Counted from the first letter of the stretch, positions 44,911 through 56,339 are shown. The stretch is 64,000 nt of DNA from Pomphorhynchus laevis (GCA_012934845.2 WNNJ02002126.1:212624-276623), one strand, 5' to 3'. Translations and numbers: made by a program. The notes: generated from the letters alone by a model not told the origin.

Positions 44911-46579
44911 AACTTCAGTAATATTTTTTATAGTAATAATAATTTATTGCTCTAAATCACTGTTTCTTAACATTTTTTGAACAGTGACCCAACATTGCTC
45001 CGCCTAGTGACATCGTGACCCAACATTGCTTCTTCATTGTTTCATTGGCCTTCATCGCTTCTTTTCCAATGACCAGATGCGCCATTTTTAGTGCAGCAGG
45101 TATAATTAGCTTTCCATACTACAATATGAGGCTTGTATTAGCATGTATTTGGCCTCGCTGCTATGTTGGGTAGAGGAGTTAGGGGCCGAAACCTGATAGC
45201 ATAGCAGTTCCTCCTGATGACCTCTAATTCTTATTCTGATACAACGTCTGTTATTTATTAGTCAATTCATAAAAATGACGTTTATTTTAAATTTCAATTT
45301 TTTATTTTAACTTGATTTAAATTATAGAAAATCTAAACACAATTATTAATTTTATTATTTAATTATTAAAATTTGATTTAGCATTATTGCTTTGTTTAGT
45401 TTATAATTATATTAAATACGTAGACTCAGTTAGCTGACTTGATTTTTCTCTTGTAATTATGTACGCAACTTCATTAGAAACTTCCAGCATTGGTTCTTCG
45501 TTTTTTTTACAAATTGGCATTCTCGAAGGGTTCCTTTCTTGTCAAAGTGCCATCTTTCGTTTCATGTCTCTTATGTCCCATCTCCACTATGTACATTATT
45601 GAAGTGGTTCGGTTTCGTTAAAGAATGTGGTACCACTGATACGATAAATATGTATCTATTAAATTATTTAAATGATTTTAAACAAGCCAATATCATTACA
45701 TATTATTTTCTGTTTGATTTTATTATTATGTTAACATAATTAACATAAAAATATGATCAAACAATATGTATCACAATTTTAAACTCACAATTTAAACTCC
45801 TCAATTTCTACTAGATAGTAATTACCCTAGTTTTAGCGCCCCAGTGGGTCGTGCTCCTTTGGGAATTCGTCGAATCTTACGAAATCCATCGCAAAAAGAT
45901 TTCTTTATAAATGTGACAGGACATTCCAAATTATTTACGGGGCATTGTGCTGCAACTATGTCGGTATTAAGGATAGCTTGGTTAAACGGGTGTATGTCTT
46001 GCTCGCATCGCCTTTGTATTCGATGCCGTTAATCGAATGTTCGATCTTTCGATCCCTCCTTCCCGCTGACGCTCGACAAGTCCTTCCCGGTTATCATGTC
46101 ATCTTCTTCGTTACAGCATCTATTTCCAACTGTTGCTGCGTGTTGAGCGGGCAAAACACCAGATCTGGGGCAGCGGAAACGAGTTGGTTCATGGACTTGA
46201 ATTTTGCCATTAATGGTAAGGGGCGATAATTTCACGTATCGCGAACACTTGCCTCCGTTCTCGATAATTGATCCACGTTTAATATGATTTTCGTCTTCGC
46301 TTGTTGGCTGTGTTATGCTTGTATGTTATTTTATTTAGCAGTTATTTTTGTAAGTAGTCTTAATCAAGAATTTTTTGACCAGTGAAATTTTAAATAATCA
46401 AAACTCAAAATATGCATTTTACAAATCTTTAAATTAGTCAAATTATTTTACGTGATTTGGCAGGCTAGTACACTAATTTCTTAAATAAAAATTTTATTAA
46501 TTTTTCTTAGCATTATTATTATAATTTTCAATTCTTAGCTGATTGTGAGATTGTTTTATAAACATATACCCATTGTTTT
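44911..46579. other. AT-rich region, no supported gene
   Basis: Contains a second copy of the 70-bp dispersed repeat (45219-45291) and short open frames (45539-45739, 45844-46032, 45945-46229) with no recognised domains. The gcc/gctg-rich 45840-46240 differs in composition from its surroundings, but I cannot assign it. Confidence 0.5.
45219..45291. repeat. Dispersed 70-bp repeat, copy 2
   Basis: Partner of 5597-5668, about 90% alike. Confidence 0.65.
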
Positions 46580-46589
46580 ATAGGATATT

Positions 46590-46710
46590 AATAAAATATT
46601 CAATATTAAATAAGATATTGAATGAGATATCAAGAAGTTTAATAAGATATTTAATATTAAATAAGATATTGAATGAGATATCAAGAAATTAATAAGATAT
46701 TAAATATTTT
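46590..46710. repeat. 51-bp AT-rich tandem repeat
   Basis: The stretch ttaaataagatattgaatga is at 46606 and again at 46657, with partial units on both sides. 46711-47042 holds nothing recognised. Confidence 0.8.
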
Positions 46711-47042
46711 GAAAAGCTTTTGGTTGTAGACTAAGTAAATCACAATACGACAAACTGCGATTTTAGATATTGATAAATTAAAGCATGTATCTGACATTGT
46801 TACCGTTGGTATGACAATATTAGCGGATTTCGTCTTTTCGAGCAGAAAGTGATTTACCAGAGTGACTGCGGCAAATTTAAAAAAATGATATATATTTTCT
46901 GACAAAATTAGGGCCCATTTGCGGGTAACCTTAAAAATGTTTTAATCTTTTATATTTTAAAGAAAAATGTCCGATTATAGTATTTTGTATTACAATAACT
47001 GTCTATTATACAACTTAGCCTATCATAGTCCTTAATTAATTT

Positions 47043-47540
47043 TTAATTTATTGAACATATGATATCTTTAGAAAAACTTCTTATATTTACATAAAGATCT
47101 TTTAGCTTATTATCTCTTAAAAGTTGTTTTAATATTTCTAATTGTTTATTTATATACATATCTTTTTTAATATTTTTAACTCTATTTTTCCTATTCCTTT
47201 TATCACCATGACTTCTTGGTTTGCGTTTAACCGGATTATTATAATATAGTTGTTTATTATGTATTATACTACTTCTGCCAATTCCTTGTACCACGTCATT
47301 CAATCCTAATGGGTACATGGAATTAAGCGTTTTAATCCAAAAATCTTCATTTTCTAATAGTTTTTGATTTAATATAGAAATGTTTTCTTCGATAATATGT
47401 TCTAAAATAAATAATTTACAGTTTTTAATATCATGTCCTATTAATCTCATATGTTTATGAAATATAGTTTGACTATTATGCTGTATATTATATATGTGTT
47501 GCCTAAACCTAGTTTTTAACATTTGATGTTTTTCCTAAAT
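47043..47540 (-). mobile_element. Penelope-like element 3' part, GIY-YIG C-terminus
   Basis: A 159-codon minus-strand frame reads LKTRFRQHIYNIQHNSQ, then HDIKNCKLFILEHI, DFWIKTLNSMYPLGLNDVVQ and GIGRSS, the C-terminal half of a GIY-YIG domain with the conserved E..WI..L...YP.GLN motif of Penelope-type elements. The N-terminal GIY motif is not in this frame, but a sister copy (49770-49960) carries it. A different family from the element at 31934-34090. Truncated. Confidence 0.72.
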
Positions 47541-47689
47541 CATTTTTAAAGTAATCGCATTTTAAATCAATATTTTGATAAATTTTTAAATTTTTTATAA
47601 CTGGCTTTTTAGCCAGTTATTTAGCCACATGTATGGTGAACATGCATGTCAATAAAGATAATATTGATTAAACTATATTATAATATTGA

Positions 47690-48060
47690 CGATTGTGCTG
47701 TATATTTTGTGTTGCCTAAACCTAGTTTTTAACAAGGTTACATCATTTGTATTTTATCATTTACTGACGCATGAAATTGCCAAATTTATTACAAATTTAT
47801 TAATATCTTTATTACATAAAGATATTTTAGTTTATTATCTCTTAAAAGAGATAAATGATAATTTATTTAAAATGTTCAAGTCATTTTTTCTTATTCTCTT
47901 TATCGCCATGACTTCTTTGCTTATGTCTAACTGGATTATTAATTTATAAAATTAAATAATAATCGATAACTGTTGTAATACGACGTAACCTATCATATTC
48001 GTTAATTAATCTTTGATTTATTGAACATATGATATCTTTAGAAAAATAAATTAAAATAAA
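47690..48060 (-). mobile_element. Penelope-like 3' part, degenerate second copy
   Basis: Shows the same landmarks as 47000-47520 in the same order (gtgttgcctaaacctagttt, then ttattatctcttaaaag, then cgccatgacttctt), with deletions. No open frame. 48061-48117 unassigned. Confidence 0.65.
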
Positions 48061-48117
48061 ATTAAAATATGACTAGTTTGAAAATATCAATTAATTGCAA
48101 AGATAAGTGGTTTTCAA

Positions 48118-48638
48118 GTAAGTTAAATCCTATCCCTAACATCTCTTATTAAATTCAATTGATAGAATAGCTGCAATACGATGTATATTTGAGCAATCCA
48201 AAATTAAATCGCTTTCACAAAGATTTGACAAAAACAATTGAAATTATACGTGTCAGCTCACTTTCTTATAATAGTCATTAAGTGTTTCTTTGCGTTTTAT
48301 ATTATCACAACCTCCTAAACGTTTTACTCTGTTCATGCACTCCTTTCAATTTATATTTTTCAAATATAAAATTTGAATCCAGAAGTTTAAAGTTATTGTT
48401 ATTTATTAATATGATGGTCTCTCTAGCTTATTATCCGTGAATGATAGACGAGAAACTCGTGGGCATGTGTGGAAATTAATAAAGCCAACTACAAGAATTC
48501 CTGTTCACCATCGATTTGCAACCAGGGTAATTATCGGGTGGAATGCACTAAAGTGCCTTGATATATCTTTAGTAGTATATCTAGTGATGCTAGCAAGAAA
48601 TCCATCGAAGCCGGTAGAAGGAATTTGCAACTACTATT
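48118..48638. repeat. 539-bp-period tandem duplication, copy 1
   Basis: Matches 48657-49177 with only about two differences seen over 521 bp, separated by 18 bp (gcaaataacaataacgcc). Confidence 0.92.
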
Positions 48639-48646
48639 GCAAATAA
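48437..48646 (+). mobile_element. CR1-like LINE C-terminal scrap, copy 1
   Basis: Plus strand reads NDRRETRGHVWKLIKPTTRI, then VHHRFATRVIIGWNALKC, the TRGH...K...R...FA.RVI..WN.L signature at the end of CR1-type ORF2. About 60 codons remain. It is carried within the tandem duplication. The preceding 300 bp are non-coding. Confidence 0.65.
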
Positions 48647-48656
48647 CAATAACGCC

Positions 48657-49177
48657 GTAAGTTAAATCCTATCCCTAACATCTCTTATTAAATTCAATTG
48701 ATAGAATAGCTGCAATACGATGTATATTTGAGCAATCCAAAATTAAATCGCTTTCACAAAGACTTGACAAAAACAATTGAAATTATACGTGTCAGCTCAC
48801 TTTCTTATAATAGTCATTAAGTGTTTCTTTGCGTTTTATATTATCACAACCTCCTAAACGTTTTACTCTGTTCATGCACTCCTTTCAATTTATATTTTTC
48901 AAATATAAAATTTGAATCCAGAAGTTTAAAGTTATTGTTATTTATTAATATGATGGTCTCTCTAGCTTATTATCCGTGAATGATAGACGAGAAACTCGTG
49001 GGCATGTGTGGAAATTAATAAAGCCAACTACAAGAATTCCTGTTCACCATCGATTTGCAACCAGGGTAATTAACGGGTGGAATGCACTAAAGTGCCTTGA
49101 TATATCTTTAGTAGTATATCTAGTGATGCTAGCAAGAAATCCATCGAAGCCGGTAGAAGGAATTTGCAACTACTATT
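48657..49177. repeat. 539-bp-period tandem duplication, copy 2
   Basis: Partner of 48118-48638, and very recent. Confidence 0.92.
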
Positions 49178-49239
49178 TGATTGAATTTTTTTCAAAAGTA
49201 CATTTGAATGGTTACCATTCAAAGAGTCCCGTTGTATGA
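48976..49239 (+). mobile_element. CR1-like LINE C-terminal scrap, copy 2
   Basis: As 48437-48646 with RVINGWNALKC. The frame continues 20 codons further into sequence outside the duplication. 49240-49586 shows no recognised gene. Confidence 0.65.
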
Positions 49240-49586
49240 TTGTAAATCAGATTATCAATATACAAGTACGGCGTTATTGTTCGTCTGTATTTAATGCTCT
49301 TTAGTGATGCTCTATAATAATTTTTTTGAAGAATGAAATTTATTAGTACAAAATCAGCCAGCATAGAGACTATCTTGTCAGACAGTTTGAGGAGTTTTCT
49401 GGTTTCTAACACGAAGGTTTCTGATTGTCTTCCAGAACATCTTAAAGCTGACCTATAATCAAGTTCTAAGTTCTCTCCAAACGTCTCCCAAGCCTATTTA
49501 TTTACCTATTTATTAATTATTTGCCTAATTATTTATAAAATTGTCTAAATCTTATGTAATCATTTATTATTTATAATTATATATCT

Positions 49587-49960
49587 TTAATAAAGATAAA
49601 TAATATAAAATATTATTATTTTAATAATAATACGTAGACTGTTATCAGGTCTGATTTGTTCTACTGACAAGTTATTGTTTCCCCGATAATATATTTTGTC
49701 AGATAATAAATCTAAATTACTGATACTAAATTTTGTAAAATATTTTACAAAATGTGTAAAAATAATTTTAAATTTTGCAAAATATATGTGTTGCCTAAAC
49801 CTAGTTTTTAACATTTGATATGTTTTTCCAATATATTGCAATCCACATGTACATTGTATAAGATACACTACACCTGCGGTATTGCACTTACAATTATTAT
49901 TAATATTTAATGAAAAACGTTTGTTTGTCGTATTACTTACAATACAATTATTATTTATCG
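49587..49960 (-). mobile_element. Penelope-like 3' part, GIY-YIG N-terminal motif
   Basis: Minus strand reads GVVYLIQCTCGLQYIGKT (GIY and YIG motifs, with CTC ahead of YIG), then LKTRFRQHIYF, joining the sequence type of 47043-47540. After this it degenerates into AT-rich DNA. Same family as the two copies at 47-48 kb. Confidence 0.72.
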
Positions 49961-50219
49961 CATCACATGCTTAAAAATATTTCTGTTACATTTGAAAAAT
50001 CTAAAATTGAAATCATTAGTACTTACGTATTTTTCCAATATGGTTGAGTACATGTAACTTTTAAGTCATAATTTTTAACGTTGTTTTTTCTGTGTCGCCA
50101 TCTGGTTTAGTTGACTCAGACTAAACTTACAACTGACCCTTCAGCAGCATCTGACAGGGGGCTGCCCTGCTCAAGGCGGTTACAGGTATGAACATGATCT
50201 ATAAAGATCTACCACCTTC

Positions 50220-50256
50220 ATAATCATTTAATGATTAATATTCATTAAATGATTAT
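50220..50256. repeat. Inverted repeat (15-bp arms)
   Basis: ataatcatttaatga (50220-50234) and its complement (50242-50256) around ttaatat. It lies just upstream of an R2/NeSL-like fragment. Confidence 0.85.
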
Positions 50257-50763
50257 TGAGGAAGTATAGAGAGGAAGTATAGAGCACGTATGGAGTCCGC
50301 TGGTTATCAATTTATACCGGCAGTAGTAGAGACGTATGGGGGCTGGAACGACCAAGGCGAACGTCTCATGCGATCGATAGCAAGACAGATATCTGCCACA
50401 ACTGGGATCGAATATCATAAAACGGTAGATCACCTATTCCAAAGAGCATCGTTGGCCCTCATGCGCGGAAATGCTCGGGCAATCCTAGCGTCGTTGAATG
50501 GACGCAACCACCCACTATCTGATGCCCCACAGACAATAATGGAAACACCGAAGCGTCGTATGTTCAATACTGAACCATACAATGATATCGCTGGTATATT
50601 AACTCGACTATCATCAGTCGAAAGCGAATCATGTGGGGTTCCGTTGCAAGCATTGGACGCGCCAACCGAATCAGCTGCAAATACGGCAAAGGAGACAAGC
50701 CAGGTAGACGCCGGCGGGGAGGATGTGGCGAGCTTGGACACAAGCCGCTCGTGGCGGAACTGA
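50257..50763 (+). mobile_element. R2/NeSL-like LINE, C-terminal restriction-like endonuclease region
   Basis: A 157-codon open frame from 50290 reads FIPAVVETYGGWNDQGERLM, then RSIARQISATTGIEYHKTVD and LFQRASLALMRGNARAIL, followed by a low-complexity tail. VVETYGGW followed by a helix-rich segment is the C-terminal endonuclease region of R2/NeSL-type LINEs, and it aligns with GGIGNKANFVLKTIAS at 36.3 kb. The upstream RT and CCHC finger are absent, so it is a 5'-truncated copy. The tail after position 80 is Ser/Thr/Glu-rich and unrecognised. Confidence 0.6.
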
Positions 50764-50869
50764 AGAGTTTGTGAAGAGCTCACACTAAATAATTTATATA
50801 AACTACAGTTTAAAAAAAAATTGTCATATTAAAAATTATTATGCATTAATATCAATTATCATTGATATT

Positions 50870-50985
50870 TAAATATTTGTTTGATTCGTTGTTTTGTTCA
50901 ATGTTTGGTCCATTATTTGGTGTTTTGCTTGGTCCGTTGTTTAGTCTGTTACTTGATCCGTTGCTTGACTCGTTATATATACTGT
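50870..50985. repeat. Imperfect short repeats (ttggtccgttgtt type)
   Basis: Several degenerate 12-14-bp units with the pattern ttg-tccgttg-tt. Function unknown. 50764-50869 and 50986-51099 are otherwise blank. Confidence 0.6.
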
Positions 50986-51233
50986 TTTTGTTGAAGTTGG
51001 CGCTTGAAGAGAGACTGGTTTATTTCGTTTGATATCGGAATTATTAAAAAAACTGCGACTTTATTTTTTATTTTGCATGTTCAAGCTGTTAAAATATTTT
51101 GATCGCTACTAGAAGTCGACGCAATCGTATAATCGTATTATATTATTTCGACAAACAGACGAGCAAAGCTCACAGTTGCACTGTTAAAAAAAGAAAAGAA
51201 AAAGTAAAGAAAAAAAAGACTCACAAACAAAAG

Positions 51234-53060
51234 TCACAAAAGTTTATGTTTGAATGCTGAAACCGATCTTGAGTTGACAATTTCTTCACTTAATCGGTTC
51301 CACTTACTTACGATTCGGTGTCCAAATTGTACAGTTTTAGAGCGTATAACTCGGCGATGGGCTAAAGTAAAATTGTGTCCACGCAAAGCCCGACTTTTCC
51401 GAACAGTCATCAATTCTCTTAAGACGTGATTTCCCTTGTGTAAAGCTTCCCATGTTGAACACATATCTCGCCGAAACCGAAGGTCGCTTATAGAAACCAT
51501 ACCAAGTTTTTTTAGCCTTTCATTATAAGGTAAGGCTTTAACTGAATTTACGAGCTTAGTTGCCCGGCGCAGCACATTTTCAATTCTACTTTTCTCGTAT
51601 ACTGTTCTTGGGAACGAACATTGTGATGCATAGGTAAGATGACTGATCACAAATGCGTTGGCGAGTGCTCTAAATGAAACTGGACTCAACACTAAAAGTT
51701 CTACGAATCATCCCAACCATTCGATTTGATTTCGAGCAAGCCAACTCAGTATTCCAACTAGTCAAAAAATCATTCGCAACTACTATTCCAAGGTCGCTAA
51801 GACGAGTTACTACTTTAATGTTCTGATCCTCAAGATGATAAGTTGGATACACACTATGACTGCGTGATTGTAAACGCATACAAGCACACTTTGATATATT
51901 CAGTGACAGACCATTCATATAAGCCCAGTTGGAAATGCTGTCGATATCCGATTGAACTAGCACCGTGTCCGAATCTGACCGGATAGCCTGCCAAATTTTT
52001 AGGTCGTCTGCATATAAAAGAGAGTGTGAGTTCGAAATGGAAGGAAGGTCATTAATGAAAATACAGAATAACAATGGGCCGAGGACCGAACCCTGCGGAA
52101 CTCCAACATTGACCGGATAAGGATCAGAAAGAGAACCATTTACAACAACCTGATAGAATCTGTTAGATAAAAATTCTTTTATCCAGCGAATAATAAGTGG
52201 ATCAATGTTTAGAGCACGCATTTTCTGAATCAAGATGTCATGTGGAACCATATCAAACGCTTTTGAAAAATCAAAAAATACTATATCAACATCAAAGCCC
52301 TTATCAACTAACGAACCCCAGCTATTCTGGGCAATCAAGAGATTAGTGATTGTTGAGCGATCCCTTCGAAATCCATGTTGATTGTTACACAATAATTTGT
52401 TGGATTCTAGATAATCGCTTAGAATACGGTATATTATCCTTTCCAAAACTCGACAGAATACACACGTTAGACTTATCGGGCGATAATTTTCAACTGAAGA
52501 TGGATCACCTTTCTTCAAAATGGGCCTTATCAACGAAAGTTTCCAATTCATCGGGACACAACCGAAGTACAAGGAGGCGACACAAATCCAATATAGTGGT
52601 ATGCCGATAACATCAGCGATATTCTTGAGAAATACCGGTGGTAAACGATCAGGACAAATAGAACCTGACGATTTAAGCCGCTTGAGCTCTAGCACTACAT
52701 CATTAACAGAAAGCATCTGAAGAATGTTTATATTCGATGGACAGTACGAGGCATAGGTGACGGAGGAGGATTTACGAACACCTATGCAAAAATGTTGAGC
52801 GAAAGCATTCGCTATGTCATCATATTTAATCAATGTGCAACCATCAGTATCAACAAGTGAACCAATGTGTTTATTTTTGTTGTTGAAATTAGCATAATTG
52901 AATACGGATTTAGGATTATGAATTGACATTTGAGCAATTTTCTCTTCAAATTGACATTGTTTGAAGCGTTTAAGAAATGTGAACCGATTTCTGGCCTCTT
53001 TATACCTACAGTAATCAATACTATTATTAGAAAACAACTGGAATTTCATTTTTTTTATTT
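51234..53060 (-). pseudogene. CR1 ORF2, reverse transcriptase part
   Basis: The main frame (51670-53049, 459 codons) has VLELKRLKSSGSICPDRLPP, LIRPILKKGDPSSVENYRPI, NNQHGFRRDRSTITNLLIA, VDIVFFDFSKAFDMVPHD (palm A), GVPQGSVLGPLLFCIFIND (palm B region), HSLLYADDLKIW (palm C, catalytic YADD) and SLNISKCACMRLQS. A frameshift near 51690 moves the thumb and C-terminus into a second frame (51234-51692: ANAFVISHLTYASQCSFPR, LRGHNFTLAHRR, VSKWNRLSEEIVNS). It copies the LINE RNA at the target site. A second break lies near 53060. Confidence 0.9.
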
Positions 53061-53071
53061 TAAAGCATTCT

Positions 53072-54175
53072 TTAACTCTTTGTCAAACCAATGTTTATGG
53101 TGTATACGATTTGCAACGATTTTACGGGCGAAAATCGTATGAGTAATTCCTTAAGGGTGGCTTCTAACTGATAGCATGCCTTATCAACCCCAACATAAAA
53201 CGGACTGAGCCATGAAATACTTAATAGATTCTGACGCACAAGTTCGAAGTTAGTTTTAAAATAATTTAAAGAATTCTGTTGTAATCTACAAGCTGAAGGA
53301 CGTGTAAAATCTGAGTAGAAATTGAGAACACAGTGATCTGACCTACCCAAAGGATCGGAGTGCGTAACTTTGTGTATAATGTATTTATTCGATGTTAGAC
53401 AAATATCAAGTAGCGATTGATTTTCTTGGGAAAATCGGGTAAATTTTGAAACATGTTGGGTAAGGTTTAGCGAGTTAATCATATCAAGAAATAATGATGT
53501 GGACGGACTACACACAGAAGATGTGTAGGTGTTCCAATCTACTGTCGCTAAGTTGAAATCACCAACTATAAAAAGATTTGGTTTGGAACCAAACTCTAGA
53601 ATGTAATCGATCAAGCAACAAACATCTGAAGTGGGATTGCGATAGATTAAGCCTAAAGTCACTGAACCAAGGGTAGGAAGAGACACACTACCCCACAATA
53701 ACTCGATTCCATCGGACGCTCGTACATCTAGCAATTTAAACACTAAACTATTATGCACATAGATAATCACTCCACCACCCTTGCAGATAGATCTGTCAAC
53801 TCGATAAGATGTATAATTTTCAATCCAGATCTCAGCATCAGTAATTCTATCATGAAGCCATGTTTCAGTAATAGCAACTAATAGCGGATGCGAATTCTCA
53901 ATGCGGAGTTTTAATTCGTCAATTTTTGGAAGAAGACTACGGGCGTTCGTATATAATAACAAACATTCTAAGCTTAAGGGTAGAGTCTGCTGAGCCAACG
54001 ATATCGGTATGTATGACTGATAATCCTCGCTACGTCGCTCAAGAGCCGACCACAATGGGGAGGAGTAATGGACAATATTTAAACATTTATTATCCACATA
54101 TGAAATATTTGAAATTACCAATGACTTATGAGCGGCGGAGGAAGGATTGAATGATCTACCTGTAGAGGCATCCAA
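53072..54175 (-). pseudogene. CR1 ORF2, APE-type endonuclease part
   Basis: A 367-codon frame. The endonuclease core reads LLLYTNARSLLPKIDELKLR, LVAITETWLHDRI (catalytic E), RVDRSICKGGGVIIYV, GLIYRNPTSD, LFIVGDFNLATVDWNT (catalytic D and N), LTQHVSKFTR, LLDICLTS and GRSDHCVLNF (catalytic D-H). It nicks target DNA to prime reverse transcription. The frame starts within the end of ORF1 (overlap 54118-54175) and ends in a frameshift near 53100-53140, ahead of the RT frame. All expected catalytic residues are visible. Confidence 0.9.
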
Positions 54176-55341
54176 TGTATTTGAGTCTTCCTCCGCACAA
54201 CCTGAAAATTTCGAATTGTCAAGTTTGACTCACCAGCTTCAATACGAGACTTCAAACATTGTTTAGCTTCACGTAGATGCTTACGTTCATTCACGTCGAG
54301 ATCTTTTAACAATCTTGCAGACGAACCTTGGAGGCGATAAGAGTTCCTAAAGATGGTCTTAACGGCTTTTGGATCTGTCAGAATGGCTTTTAGCAGTCTA
54401 GGACGATCGTTAATTTTCCTCCCTATGCGGAATAAAGCAACTATTTTAATACTAGATACTATCTCTTCTGGGGATTGTGCCAAAACGATCGTGAGAATAT
54501 TACGTACCCTCGACAAATCTTCATTTAGTCGGTTTTGGATATTGACAGAGCTTGATTCCGACACATTGGCGAAAATAATAGAACGCAAAGGATCATGCTG
54601 TTTACGCAGTTGTGAGAAAGTAGACATTTGCTGCACCGGAGAACTCGCTCTAGAGGCATTCATTGATTGAGATGATATGAGATGAGCTTCCTTAATGTGC
54701 TCGTTTACGCACTCTTTATGTAGAACCACACTGTCATTACTAGTAGCTGAGTTCTGTATATCATCATTGCCTGTGTGAGTGTTGACAGTCAGCGTTCGTT
54801 CATTTTCTGTTTGACGAACAGTATACGATTTTGAGTGACCTCTCTTCCAGATACGAACAGGAGTGAAACCCGTAACTGACGATGTAGTCTTGCTAACTGC
54901 ATGTGGGAATCGATGTGCATTTGGATCGATATCTGCATTATTGAAGGATTTATTCGAAGTTATAGAATTCACCTCACCCACCACCTCGGGTAACTTATGC
55001 TGTATTTTTCGTTGTAAATTTGCCTCAGATGCACTAGAGAGAATACTATTCTGTAGCATAGTTACGATCTCCTTAAGCTCTGACACCATTTTAATATTAT
55101 TTTGTAATTTTTCCTCAAGAATAGTGTTCCATTCACAATTACGAGCCGCACACACACCACAACAAAATTTACCGGATTGAACTACTTTAATATCATCCGC
55201 TTTAACATTAATTTTAGACCATATGTTACAATTCACAGAGCAACATGCCACCTCTATCTCTACATATTGGTCCTTAACAGGACTTGCGAAGCATTGGATT
55301 TTAACTTGTTTCTTACACTTTTCCCCACCATATATATCCAA
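54118..55341 (-). CDS. CR1 ORF1 protein
   Basis: A 408-codon frame. Residues about 12-70 hold a PHD-like cysteine cluster (CFASPVKDQ, VACCSVNCNIW, KFCCGVCAARNC). A short coiled-coil-like stretch follows (LEEKLQNNIKMVSELKEIV). Residues about 255-385 are the conserved C-terminal module: LRSIIFANVSESSS, KIVALFRIGRKINDRPRLLK, SYRLQGSSARLLKDLDVNER and LTIRNFQVVRR. It resembles ORF1 of flatworm-type CR1 elements, which bind the element's RNA. The frame is intact, and the start chosen is the first ATG after the minisatellite region. Similar N-termini occur at 4921, 22037 and 31068. Confidence 0.82.
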
Positions 55342-55380
55342 TTTGATATTGTCAGTTTAACTTCAGTGATGGTTTAACTT

Positions 55381-55460
55381 CGGATGTCGTCGATGGTTGT
55401 CGGTGGTTGTCGATAATTGTCAAGCGGATGGTTGTCGATGGTTGTCGTTGGTTGTCGTCG
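55381..55460. repeat. GTCGATGGTT-type minisatellite
   Basis: About eight imperfect 9-10-bp units (gatggttgtc and variants) in the 5' UTR position of the CR1 element. Confidence 0.8.
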
Positions 55461-55522
55461 AAGATTGTAGTTTGATTATTTTACAATCTTGGTGGACAAG
55501 ATTTTCCGCGAGCGAAGCGAGC

Positions 55523-55677
55523 GGAACTGAAGTCTGGAACTGAAGTCTGGAACTGAAGTCTGGAACTGAAGTCTGGAACTGAAGTCTGGAACTGAAGTCT
55601 GGAACTGAAGTCTGGAACTGAAGTCTGGAACTGAAATCTGGAACTGAAATCTGGAACTGAAATCTGGAACTGAAATT
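55523..55677. repeat. 13-bp minisatellite, 12 units
   Basis: Unit ggaactgaagtct. The first eight units are identical; units 9-12 carry a g-to-a change and the last is partial. It lies just upstream of the CR1 5' end. The open frame through it is a by-product of a 13-bp period. Confidence 0.95.
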
Positions 55678-55832
55678 GTATGTTTATAAGAAACCAAAAT
55701 TTTTTTAGGTATATAAGTATATTCTTTCAAATTGGAATTTGACAAATTATAGTATAACTATAAAATTAACGTTCACGGTAAATTTATAATTTTTATTGTA
55801 AAACAAACACCTTGTTTATAGCCTAACAATAT

Positions 55833-56017
55833 TTATATCTGCTTTTTTCGTTTTCGTTTGTCTTTCGTACCTTTGTTAACATCGTGTAAACTGGTGATTT
55901 CCGCGGGTCCATTCTTCCATTTTTGAGTTAGAAAATTATAATGCTTTACCGCTTGCAAGCCTTGGACACTCACGGTACTTTTGTTGACAATTTTTTCCAT
56001 CAGGGTTAATGTATCCT
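55833..56017 (-). CDS. Possible last exon of a kelch-repeat host gene
   Basis: Minus-strand exon after an acceptor (ctattag at 56024-56018). It encodes EDTLTLMEKIVNKSTVSVQG, then LQAVKHYNFLTQKWKNGPAE and a basic tail (KGTKDKRKRKKQI) before a stop. AVKHYNFLTQKW fits a kelch blade (…V..Y…T..W). The acceptor phase (two bases) fits the donor phase (one base) of the exon ending at 57111, which supports splicing. No LINE or LTR similarity. Kelch repeats form beta-propellers, often substrate adaptors for ubiquitin ligases. Evidence is from two short exons, so confidence is moderate. Confidence 0.42.
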
Positions 56018-56339
56018 CTAATAGCATTAGTATTAAATATTAATTTTAAGGAATTTTAAATTTAACTCAAATTATTAAATTATAATTTAAACATTTAATT
56101 AATTTAAAAAAATTTTTAATCATGAGAAAAAATATTTAATACCAAAATATTAACCAAATCATTACAAAAATATTTAAATTTTAAAAATTAAAATTCTTGC
56201 GCTAATATATAAAATCTTTTTAAAAAGAAAAGAGGATTGCTATCGTGATCAAAATATTCTCTTTGATACCGCATGTTTTTCACCCAAACGAATACGCATC
56301 TTCAACGATCCAGTATCGATTGAGGATACGCTATAGTTT

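Larger units (their letters stand above)
51100..55400 (-). mobile_element. CR1-type LINE, nearly full length
   Basis: Minus-strand element with a minisatellite-bearing 5' region, ORF1 (54118-55341), an endonuclease/RT ORF2 (51234-54175 in three frames) and a 3' UTR to about 51130 with the hairpin GAGCAAAGCTC (51161-51171) and an ATAATATAATA-like tail. Only about three frame breaks in ORF2 separate it from an intact element, so it is moderately young. It is the best template in the window for judging other CR1 scraps. No clear target duplication, which is usual for CR1. Confidence 0.9.

Noticed and set aside
44945-45010. Sequence like a hAT transposon end (cactgtttcttaacattttttg, then cagtgaccc)
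   Set aside because: Only one end is visible; no matching inverted end, 8-bp duplication or transposase was found nearby.
45844-46232. Overlapping frames in a less AT-rich patch
   Set aside because: No recognised domain in any frame on either strand.
49212-49470. Minus-strand frame (LETRKLLKLSDKIVSMLADF)
   Set aside because: Looked at as a possible LINE or host exon; no family signature and no splice pattern strong enough to report.
55476-55745. 89-codon frame with repeated VPDFSSR-type peptide
   Set aside because: A direct product of the 13-bp minisatellite; no independent support.
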